Shown piece after piece: positions 51,971 to 62,710 of a stretch of 64,000 nt of DNA; position 1 is the stretch's first letter; each line of letters begins with the position of its first letter. The position numbers and the translations under genes are program-made. This stretch comes from Rallus limicola (lineage: Eukaryota > Chordata > Aves > Gruiformes > Rallidae): the NCBI GenBank assembly GCA_022605955.1, contig JAKCOZ010000250.1, positions 186,001 through 250,000 on the forward strand. Reading direction: 5' to 3'. The notes beneath the pieces were generated by a model that saw only the letters and a program-made list of their open reading frames with translations, searched no databases and was not told the DNA's origin.

Positions 51971-54599
51971 AGACCCTGTCACTTTGGCTCTCAGCCTTTT
52001 CCTTTGCCTGGAAAGAGGGAACATGCCTGGAACCTCCTACGGTGCTTTTCTCGGCCCTAGCAGACTGCAGTTCAAAACATGCTAAACGTCCAGCAATAAC
52101 TCCCAAAGTAAAGAAGCTAGGCATGAAAGGCATAGCTTGTCTGAAACCTCCTAACAGGACACACAAGCAGACCCTGTCACTTTGGCTCTCAGCCTTTTCC
52201 TTTGCCTGGAAAGAGGGAACATGCCAGGAACCTCCTACGGTGCTTTTCTCGGCCCTAGCAGACTGCAGTTCAAAACATGCTAAACGTCCAGCAATAACTC
52301 CCAAAGTAAAGAAGCTAGGACTGAAAGGCATAGCTTGTCTGAAACCTCCTAACAGGACACACAAGCAGACCCTGTCACTTTGGCTCTCAGCCTTTTCCTT
52401 TCCCTGGAAAGAAGGAACATACCTGCTACCTGCTACAGTGCTTTTCTCGGCCCTAGCAGACTGCAGTTCAAAACATGCTAAACGTCCAGCAATAACTCCC
52501 AAAGTAAAGAAGCTAGGCATGAAAGGCATAGCTTGTCTGAAACCTCCTAACAGGACACACAAGCAGACCCTGTCACTTTGGCTCTCAGCCTTTTCCTTTG
52601 CCTGGAAAGAGGGAACATGCCTGGAACCTCCTACGGTGCTTTTCTCGGCCCTAGCAGACTGCAGTTCAAAACATGCTAAACGTCCAGCAATAACTCCCAA
52701 AGTAAAGAAGCTAGGCATGAAAGGCATAGCTTGTCTGAAACCTCCTAACAGGACACACAAGCAGACCCTGTCACTTTGGCTCTCAGCCTTTTCCTTTGCC
52801 TGGAAAGAGGGAACATGCCTGGAACCTCCTACGGTGCTTTTCTCGGCCCTAGCAGACTGCAGTTCAAAACATGCTAAACGTCCAGCAATAACTCCCAAAG
52901 TAAAGAAGCTAGGCATGAAAGGCATAGCTTGTCTGAAACCTCCTAACAGGACACACAAGCAGACCCTGTCACTTTGGCTCTCAGCCTTTTCCTTTGCCTG
53001 GAAAGAGGGAACATGCCTGGAACCTCCTACGGTGCTTTTCTCGGCCCTAGCAGACTGCAGTTCAAAACATGCTAAACGTCCAGCAATAACTCCCAAAGTA
53101 AAGAAGCTAGGCCTGAAAGGCATAGCTTGTCTGAAACCTCCTAACAGGACACACAAGCAGACCCTGTCACTTTGGCTCTCAGCCTTTTCCTTTGCCTGGA
53201 AAGAGGGAACATGCCTGGAACCTCCTACGGTGCTTTTCTCGGCCCTAGCAGACTGCAGTTCAAAACATGCTAAACGTCCAGCAATAACTCCCAAAGTAAA
53301 GAAGCTAGGCATGAAAGGCATAGCTTGTCTGAAACCTCCTAACAGGACTCACAAGCAGACCCTGTCACTTTGGCTCTCAGCCTTTTCCTTTGCCTGGAAA
53401 GAAGGAACATACCTGCTACCTGCTACAGTGCTTTTCTCGGCCCTAGCAGACTGCAGTTCAAAACATGCTAAACGTCCAGCAATAACTCCCAAAGTAAAGA
53501 AGCTAGGCATGAAAGGCATAGCTTGTCTGAAACCTCCTAACAGGACACACAAGCAGACCCTGTCACTTTGGCTCTCAGCCTTTTCCTTTGCCTGGAAAGA
53601 GGGAACATGCCTGGAACCTCCTACGGTGCTTTTCTCGGCCCTAGCAGACTGCAGTTCAAAACATGCTAAACGTCCAGCAATAACTCCCAAAGTAAAGAAG
53701 CTAGGCATGAAAGGCATAGCTTGTCTGAAACCTCCTAACAGGACACACAAGCAGACCCTGTCACTTTGGCTCTCAGCCTTTTCCTTTGCCTGGAAAGAGG
53801 GAACATGCCAGGAACCTCCTACGGTGCTTTTCTCGGCCCTAGCAGACTGCAGTTCAAAACATGCTAAACGTCCAGCAATAACTCCCAAAGTAAAGAAGCT
53901 AGGACTGAAAGGCATAGCTTGTCTGAAACCTCCTAACAGGACACACAAGCAGACCCTGTCACTTTGGCTCTCAGCCTTTTCCTTTCCCTGGAAAGAAGGA
54001 ACATACCTGCTACCTGCTACAGTGCTTTTCTCGGCCCTAGCAGACTGCAGTTCAAAACATGCTAAACGTCCAGCAATAACTCCCAAAGTAAAGAAGCTAG
54101 GCATGAAAGGCATAGCTTGTCTGAAACCTCCTAAGAGGACTCACAAGCAGACCCTGTCACTTTGGCTCTCAGCCTTTTCCTTTGCCTGGAAAGAGGGAAC
54201 ATGCCTGGAACCTCCTACGGTGCTTTTCTCGGCCCTAGCAGACTGCAGTTCAAAACATGCTAAACGTCCAGCAATAACTCCCAAAGTAAAGAAGCTAGGC
54301 CTGAAAGGCATAGCTTGTCTGAAACCTCCTAACAGGACACACAAGCAGACCCTGTCACTTTGGCTCTCAGCCTTTTCCTTTGCCTGGAAAGAGGGAACAT
54401 GCCAGGAACCTCCTACGGTGCTTTTCTCGGCCCTAGCAGACTGCAGTTCAAAACATGCTAAACGTCCAGCAATAACTCCCAAAGTAAAGAAGCTAGGCAT
54501 GAAAGGCATAGCTTGTCTGAAACCTCCTAACAGGACTCACAAGCAGACCCTGTCACTTTGGCTCTCAGCCTTTTCCTTTGCCTGGAAAGAGGGAACATG

Positions 54600-57500
54600 C
54601 CTGGAACCTCCTACGGTGCTTTTCTCGGCCCTAGCAGACTGCAGTTCAAAACATGCTAAACGTCCAGCAATAACTCCCAAAGTAAAGAAGCTAGGCATGA
54701 AAGGCATAGCTTGTCTGAAACCTCCTAACAGGACACACAAGCAGACCCTGTCACTTTGGCTCTCAGCCTTTTCCTTTGCCTGGAAAGAGGGAACATGCCT
54801 GGAACCTCCTACGGTGCTTTTCTCGGCCCTAGCAGACTGCAGTTCAAAACATGCTAAACGTCCAGCAATAACTCCCAAAGTAAAGAAGCTAGGACTGAAA
54901 GGCATAGCTTGTCTGAAACCTCCTAACAGGACACACAAGCAGACCCTGTCACTTTGGCTCTCAGCCTTTTCCTTTGCCTGGAAAGAGGGAACATGCCAGG
55001 AACCTCCTACGGTGCTTTTCTCGGCCCTAGCAGACTGCAGTTCAAAACATGCTAAACGTCCAGCAATAACTCCCAAAGTAAAGAAGCTAGGCATGAAAGG
55101 CATAGCTTGTCTGAAACCTCCTAACAGGACTCACAAGCAGACCCTGTCACTTTGGCTCTCAGCCTTTTCCTTTGCCTGGAAAGAGGGAACATGCCTGTAA
55201 CCTCCTACGGTGCTTTTCTCGGCCCTAGCAGACTGCAGTTCAAAACATGCTAAACGTCCAGCAATAACTCCCAAAGTAAAGAAGCTAGGACTGAAAGGCA
55301 TAGCTTGTCTGAAACCTCCTAACAGGACACACAAGCAGACCTTGTCACTTTGGCTCTCAGCCTTTTCCTTTGCCTGGAAAGAGGGAACATGCCTGGAACC
55401 TCCTACGGTGCTTTTCTCGGCCCTAGCAGACTGCAGTTCAAAACATGCTAAACGTCCAGCAATAACTCCCAAAGTAAAGAAGCTAGGAATGAAAGGCATA
55501 GCTTGTCTGAAACCTCCTAACAGGACACACAAGCAGACCCTGTCACTTTGGCTCTCAGCCTTTTCCTTTCCCTGGAAAGAAGGAACATACCTGCTACCTG
55601 CTACAGTGCTTTTCTCGGCCCTAGCAGACTGCAGTTCAAAACATGCTAAACGTCCAGCAATAACTCCCAAAGTAAAGAAGCTAGGCATGAAAGGCATAGC
55701 TTGTCTGAAACCTCCTAACAGGACTCACAAGCAGACCCTGTCACTTTGACTCTCAGCCTTTTCCTTTGCCTGGAAAGAGGGAACATGCCTGGAACCTCCT
55801 ACGGTGCTTTTCTCGGCCCTAGCAGACTGCAGTTCAAAACATGCTAAACGTCCAGCAATAACTCCCAAAGTAAAGAAGCTAGGCATGAAAGGCATAGCTT
55901 GTCTGAAACCTCCTAACAGGACTCACAAGCAGACCCTGTCACTTTGGCTCTCAGCCTTTTCCTTTGCCTGGAAAGAGGGAACATGCCTGGAACCTCCTAC
56001 GGTGCTTTTCTCGGCCCTAGCAGACTGCAGTTCAAAACATGCTAAACGTCCAGCAATAACTCCCAAAGTAAAGAAACTAGGACTGAAAGGCATAGCTTGT
56101 CTGAAACCTCCTAAAAGGACACACAAGCAGACCCTGTCACTTTGGCTCTCAGCCTTTTCCTTTCCCTGGAAAGAAGGAACATACCTGCTACCTGCTACAG
56201 TGCTTTTCTCGGCCCTAGCAGACTGCAGTTCAAAACATGCTAAACGTCCAGCAATAACTCCCAAAGTAAAGAAGCTAGGCATGAAAGGCATAGCTTGTCT
56301 GAAACCTCCTAACAGGACTCACAAGCAGACCCTGTCACTTTGGCTCTCAGCCTTTTCCTTTGCCTGGAAAGAGGGAACATGCCTGGAACCTCCTACGGTG
56401 CTTTTCTCGGCCCTAGCAGACTGCAGTTCAAAACATGCTAAACGTCCAGCAATAACTCCCAAAGTAAAGAAGCTAGGACTGAAAGGCATAGCTTGTCTGA
56501 AACCTCCTAACAGGACACACAAGCAGACCCTGTCACTTTGGCTCTCAGCCTTTTCCTTTGCCTGGAAAGAGGGAACATGCCAGGAACCTCCTACGGTGCT
56601 TTTCTCGGCCCTAGCAGACTGCAGTTCAAAACATGCTAAACGTCCAGCAATAACTCCCAAAGTAAAGAAGCTAGGCATGAAAGGCATAGCTTGTCTGAAA
56701 CCTCCTAACAGGACTCACAAGCAGACCCTGTCACTTTGGCTCTCAGCCTTTTCCTTTGCCTGGAAAGAGGGAACATGCCTGTAACCTCCTACGGTGCTTT
56801 TCTCGGCCCTAGCAGACTGCAGTTCAAAACATGCTAAACGTCCAGCAATAACTCCCAAAGTAAAGAAGCTAGGACTGAAAGGCATAGCTTGTCTGAAACC
56901 TCCTAACAGGACACACAAGCAGACCTTGTCACTTTGGCTCTCAGCCTTTTCCTTTGCCTGGAAAGAGGGAACATGCCTGGAACCTCCTACGGTGCTTTTC
57001 TCGGCCCTAGCAGACTGCAGTTCAAAACATGCTAAACGTCCAGCAATAACTCCCAAAGTAAAGAAGCTAGGACTGAAAGGCATAGCTTGTCTGAAACCTC
57101 CTAACAGGACACACAAGCAGACCCTGTCACTTTGGCTCTCAGCCTTTTCCTTTCCCTGGAAAGAAGGAACATACCTGCTACCTGCTACAGTGCTTTTCTC
57201 GGCCCTAGCAGACTGCAGTTCAAAACATGCTAAACGTCCAGCAATAACTCCCAAAGTAAAGAAGCTAGGCATGAAAGGCATAGCTTGTCTGAAACCTCCT
57301 AACAGGACTCACAAGCAGACCCTGTCACTTTGACTCTCAGCCTTTTCCTTTGCCTGGAAAGAGGGAACATGCCTGGAACCTCCTACGGTGCTTTTCTCGG
57401 CCCTAGCAGACTGCAGTTCAAAACATGCTAAACGTCCAGCAATAACTCCCAAAGTAAAGAAGCTAGGCATGAAAGGCATAGCTTGTCTGAAACCTCCTAA

Positions 57501-58250
57501 CAGGACTCACAAGCAGACCCTGTCACTTTGGCTCTCAGCCTTTTCCTTTGCCTGGAAAGAGGGAACATGCCTGGAACCTCCTACGGTGCTTTTCTCGGCC
57601 CTAGCAGACTGCAGTTCAAAACATGCTAAACGTCCAGCAATAACTCCCAAAGTAAAGAAACTAGGACTGAAAGGCATAGCTTGTCTGAAACCTCCTAAAA
57701 GGACACACAAGCAGACCCTGTCACTTTGGCTCTCAGCCTTTTCCTTTCCCTGGAAAGAAGGAACATACCTGCTACCTGCTACAGTGCTTTTCTCGGCCCT
57801 AGCAGACTGCAGTTCAAAACATGCTAAACGTCCAGCAATAACTCCCAAAGTAAAGAAGCTAGGCATGAAAGGCATAGCTTGTCTGAAACCTCCTAACAGG
57901 ACTCACAAGCAGACCCTGTCACTTTGGCTCTCAGCCTTTTCCTTTGCCTGGAAAGAGGGAACATGCCTGGAACCTCCTACGGTGCTTTTCTCGGCCCTAG
58001 CAGACTGCAGTTCAAAACATGCTAAACGTCCAGCAATAACTCCCAAAGTAAAGAAGCTAGGACTGAAAGGCATAGCTTGTCTGAAACCTCCTAACAGGAC
58101 ACACAAGCAGACCCTGTCACTTTGGCTCTCAGCCTTTTCCTTTGCCTGGAAAGAGGGAACATGCCAGGAACCTCCTACGGTGCTTTTCTCGGCCCTAGCA
58201 GACTGCAGTTCAAAACATGCTAAACGTCCAGCAATAACTCCCAAAGTAAA
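54600..58250 (+). repeat. Eight-unit (1,584-bp) higher-order repeat, two tandem copies
   Basis: A rich set of private variants is shared at 1,584 bp: CCTGTAACC (TAA at 55198 and 56782), TTTGACTCTC (TGA at 55747 and 57331), AAGAAACTAGG (about 56071 and 57655), CCTAAAAGG (about 56110 and 57694) and GCCAGG (about 56580 and 58164). Type-B units at 55567 and 56161 recur at 57151 and 57745. Differences: AAT against ACT at the triplet near 55498/57082, and the end of copy two (ACACAC, ACT). In-frame stops copied along with the segment show that no reading frame is being protected. Confidence 0.93.
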
Positions 58251-59750
58251 GAAGCTAGGACTGAAAGGCATAGCTTGTCTGAAACCTCCTAACAGGACAC
58301 ACAAGCAGACCCTGTCACTTTAGCTCTCAGCCTTTTCCTTTCCCTGGAAAGAAGGAACATACCTGCTACCTGCTACAGTGCTTTTCTCGGCCCTAGCAGA
58401 CTGCAGTTCAAAACATGCTAAACGTCCAGCAATAACTCCCAAAGTAAAGAAGCTAGGCATGAAAGGCATAGCTTGTCTGAAACCTCCTAAGAGGACACTC
58501 AAGCAGACCCTGTCACTTTGGCTCTCAGCCTTTTCCTTTGCCTGGAAAGAGGGAACATGCCTGGAACCTCCTACGGTGCTTTTCTCGGCCCTAGCAGACT
58601 GCAGTTCAAAACATGCTAAACGTCCAGCAATAACTCCCAAAGTAAAGAAGCTAGGACTGAAAGGCATAGCTTGTCTGAAACCTCCTAACAGGACACACAA
58701 GCAGACCCTGTCACTTTGGCTCTCAGCCTTTTCCTTTGCCTGGAAAGAGGGAACATACCTGCTACCTGCTACAGTGCTTTTCTCGGCCCTAGCAGACTGC
58801 AGTTCAAAACATGCTAAACGTCCAGCAATAACTCCCAAAGTAAAGAAGCTAGGCATGAAAGGCATAGCTTGTCTGAAACCTCCTAACAGGACACACAAGC
58901 AGACCCTGTCACTTTGGCTCTCAGCCTTTTCCTTTGCCTGGAAAGAGGGAACATGCCTGGAACCTCCTACGGTGCTTTTCTCGGCCCTAGCAGACTGCAG
59001 TTCAAAACATGCTAAACGTCCAGCAATAACTCCAAAAGTAAAGAAGCTAGGCATGAAAGGCATAGCTTGTCTGAAACCTCCTAACAGGACACACAAGCAG
59101 ACCCTGTCACTTTGGCTCTCAGCCTTTTCCTTTGCCTGGAAAGAGGGAACATGCCAGGAACCTCCTACGGTGCTTTTCTCGGCCCTAGCAGACTGCAGTT
59201 CAAAACATGCTAAACGTCCAGCAATAACTCCCAAAGTAAAGAAGCTAGGACTGAAAGGCATAGCTTGTCTGAAACCTCCTAACAAGACACACAAGCAGAC
59301 CCTGTCACTTTGGCTCTCAGCCTTTTCCTTTCCCTGGAAAGAAGGAACATACCTGCTACCTGCTACAGTGCTTTTCTCGGCCCTAGCAGACTGCAGTTCA
59401 AAACATGCTAAACGTCCAGCAATAACTCCCAAAGTAAAGAAGCTAGGCATGAAAGGCATAGCTTGTCTGAAACCTCCTAAGAGGACACTCAAGCAGACCC
59501 TGTCACTTTGGCTCTCAGCCTTTTCCTTTGCCTGGAAAGAGGGAACATGCCTGGAACCTCCTACGGTGCTTTTCTCGGCCCTAGCAGACTGCAGTTCAAA
59601 ACATGCTAAACGTCCAGCAATAACTCCCAAAGTAAAGAAGCTAGGACTGAAAGGCATAGCTTGTCTGAAACCTCCTAACAGGACACACAAGCAGACCCTG
59701 TCACTTTGGCTCTCAGCCTTTTCCTTTCCCTGGAAAGAAGGAACATACCT
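58150..59750 (+). repeat. Five-unit (990-bp) higher-order repeat
   Basis: AAGAGGACACTCAAGC occurs near 58489 and 59479, 990 bp apart. The preceding GCCAGG (about 58150 and 59140) and type-B unit (58339 and 59329) pair at the same offset. The match decays at 58735, where the unit is a hybrid (consensus left part, type-B right part) while its counterpart at 59725 is full type B. CTTTAGCTC at 58319 gives a TAG in the plus frame and belongs to one copy only. Confidence 0.8.
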
Positions 59751-59961
59751 GCTACCTGCTACAGTGCTTTTCTCGGCCCTAGCAGACTGCAGTTCAAAAC
59801 ATGCTAAACGTCCAGCAATAACTCCCAAAGTAAAGAAGCTAGGCATGAAAGGCATAGCTTGTCTGAAACCTCCTAACAGGACTCACAAGCAGACCCTGTC
59901 ACTTTGGCTCTCAGCCTTTTCCTTTGCCTGGAAAGAGGGAACATGCCTGGAACCTCCTACG

Positions 59962-60159
59962 GTGCTTTTCTCGGCCCTAGCAGACTGCAGTTCAAAACAT
60001 GCTAAACGTCCAGCAATAACTCCCAAAGTAAAGAAGCTAGGCATGAAAGGCATAGCTTGTCTGAAACCTCCTAACAGGACACACAAGCAGACCCTGTCAC
60101 TTTGGCTCTCAGCCTTTTCCTTTGCCTGGAAAGAGGGAACATGCCTGGAACCTCCTACG
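59962..60159 (+). repeat. Representative consensus monomer (198 bp)
   Basis: This unit matches the commonest base at every variable site I tracked. It starts at the GTG of GTGCTTTTCTC (register 1). It is about 49% GC (41 G, 56 C). Landmarks: CpG at 11-12, 46-47 and 197-198; a PstI site CTGCAG at 24-29; an inverted repeat AAGCTA (73-78) and TAGCTT (92-97) with a 13-nt loop holding the variable triplet at 81-83; a small dyad GGCT-CTC-AGCC at 143-153; a dyad TTTCC (155-159) with GGAAA (167-171). Registers 81-112 and 165-196 resemble each other (about 22 of 32 matches by eye, including the identical AACCTCCTA), a possible relic of internal duplication. One frame on each strand has no stop. Confidence 0.9.
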
Positions 60160-62708
60160 GTGCTTTTCTCGGCCCTAGCAGACTGCAGTTCAAAACATGC
60201 TAAACGTCCAGCAATAACTCCCAAAGTAAAGAAGCTAGGCATGAAAGGCATAGCTTGTCTGAAACCTCCTAACAGGACACACAAGCAGACCCTGTCACTT
60301 TGGCTCTCAGCCTTTTCCTTTGCCTGGAAAGAGGGAACATGCCAGGAACCTCCTACGGTGCTTTTCTCGGCCCTAGCAGACTGCAGTTCAAAACATGCTA
60401 AACGTCCAGCAATAACTCCCAAAGTAAAGAAGCTAGGCATGAAAGGCATAGCTTGTCTGAAACCTCCTAACAGGACTCACAAGCAGACCCTGTCACTTTG
60501 GCTCTCAGCCTTTTCCTTTGCCTGGAAAGAGGGAACATGCCTGGAACCTCCTACGGTGCTTTTCTCGGCCCTAGCAGACTGCAGTTCAAAACATGCTAAA
60601 CGTCCAGCAATAACTCCCAAAGTAAAGAAGCTAGGCATGAAAGGCATAGCTTGTCTGAAACCTCCTAACAGGACACACAAGCAGACCCTGTCACTTTGGC
60701 TCTCAGCCTTTTCCTTTGCCTGGAAAGAGGGAACATGCCAGGAACCTCCTACGGTGCTTTTCTCGGCCCTAGCAGACTGCAGTTCAAAACATGCTAAACG
60801 TCCAGCAATAACTCCCAAAGTAAAGAAGCTAGGCATGAAAGGCATAGCTTGTCTGAAACCTCCTAACAGGACTCACAAGCAGACCCTGTCACTTTGGCTC
60901 TCAGCCTTTTCCTTTGCCTGGAAAGAGGGAACATGCCTGGAACCTCCTACGGTGCTTTTCTCGGCCCTAGCAGACTGCAGTTCAAAACATGCTAAACGTC
61001 CAGCAATAACTCCCAAAGTAAAGAAGCTAGGCATGAAAGGCATAGCTTGTCTGAAACCTCCTAACAGGACACACAAGCAGACCCTGTCACTTTGGCTCTC
61101 AGCCTTTTCCTTTGCCTGGAAAGAGGGAACATGCCTGGAACCTCCTACGGTGCTTTTCTCGGCCCTAGCAGACTGCAGTTCAAAACATGCTAAACGTCCA
61201 GCAAATACTCCCACAGTAAAGAAGCTAGGCATGAAAGGCATAGCTTGTCTGAAACCTCCTAACAGGACACACAAGCAGACCCTGTCACTTTGGCTCTCAG
61301 CCTTTTCCTTTGCCTGGAAAGAGGGAACATGCCTGGAACCTCCTACGGTGCTTTTCTCGGCCCTAGCAGACTGCAGTTCAAAACATGCTAAACGTCCAGC
61401 AATAACTCCCAAAGTAAAGAAGCTAGGCATGAAAGGCATAGCTTGTCTGAAACCTCCTAACAGGACACACAAGCAGACCCTGTCACTTTGGCTCTCAGCC
61501 TTTTCCTTTGCCTGGAAAGAGGGAACATGCCTGGAACCTCCTACGGTGCTTTTCTCGGCCCTAGCAGACTGCAGTTCAAAACATGCTAAACGTCCAGCAA
61601 TAACTCCCAAAGTAAAGAAGCTAGGACTGAAAGGCATAGCTTGTCTGAAACCTCCTAACAGGACACACAAGCAGACCCTGTCACTTTGGCTCTCAGCCTT
61701 TTCCTTTGCCTGGAAAGAGGGAACATGCCAGGAACCTCCTACGGTGCTTTTCTCGGCCCTAGCAGACTGCAGTTCAAAACATGCTAAACGTCCAGCAATA
61801 ACTCCCAAAGTAAAGAAGCTAGGCATGAAAGGCATAGCTTGTCTGAAACCTCCTAACAGGACACACAAGCAGACCCTGTCACTTTGGCTCTCAGCCTTTT
61901 CCTTTGCCTGGAAAGAGGGAACATGCCTGGAACCTCCTACGGTGCTTTTCTCGGCCCTAGCAGACTGCAGTTCAAAACATGCTAAACGTCCAGCAATAAC
62001 TCCCAAAGTAAAGAAGCTAGGCATGAAAGGCATAGCTTGTCTGAAACCTCCTAACAGGACACACAAGCAGACCCTGTCACTTTGGCTCTCAGCCTTTTCC
62101 TTTGCCTGGAAAGAGGGAACATGCCTGGAACCTCCTACGGTGCTTTTCTCGGCCCTAGCAGACTGCAGTTCAAAACATGCTAAACGTCCAGCAATAACTC
62201 CCAAAGTAAAGAAGCTAGGCATGAAAGGCATAGCTTGTCTGAAACCTCCTAACAGGACACACAAGCAGACCCTGTCACTTTGGCTCTCAGCCTTTTCCTT
62301 TGCCTGGAAAGAGGGAACATGCCAGGAACCTCCTACGGTGCTTTTCTCGGCCCTAGCAGACTGCAGTTCAAAACATGCTAAACGTCCAGCAATAACTCCC
62401 AAAGTAAAGAAGCTAGGCATGAAAGGCATAGCTTGTCTGAAACCTCCTAACAGGACACACAAGCAGACCCTGTCACTTTGGCTCTCAGCCTTTTCCTTTG
62501 CCTGGAAAGAGGGAACATGCCTGGAACCTCCTACGGTGCTTTTCTCGGCCCTAGCAGACTGCAGTTCAAAACATGCTAAACGTCCAGCAATAACTCCCAA
62601 AGTAAAGAAGCTAGGCATGAAAGGCATAGCTTGTCTGAAACCTCCTAACAGGACACACAAGCAGACCCTGTCACTTTGGCTCTCAGCCTTTTCCTTTGCC
62701 TGGAAAGA

Positions 62709-62710
62709 GG
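62709..62710 (+). other. Single-base deletion, only net register shift in the main block
   Basis: The unit reads AAAGAGGAACATG where all others I checked read AAAGAGGGAACATG, so one G of a GGG run is missing. Anchors after it (for example GTG at 63921) are one base short of a multiple of 198. It breaks the plus-strand open frame, which then ends at 62751. It may be a real mutation or a homopolymer error of the assembly. Confidence 0.9.

Noticed and set aside
59990..60000. RNA polymerase III B-box-like GTTCAAAAC in every unit
   Set aside because: The nine bases fit the loose consensus, but no box A lies at a suitable distance upstream and no tRNA-like fold is visible. A chance match is likely in a sequence of this length.
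60122..60141. CENP-B box resemblance in TTTGCCTGGAAAGAGGGA
   Set aside because: The essential TTCG and CGGG elements are missing (TTTG, AGGG) and the spacing is two bases too long, so no canonical box is present in the consensus or type-B unit.
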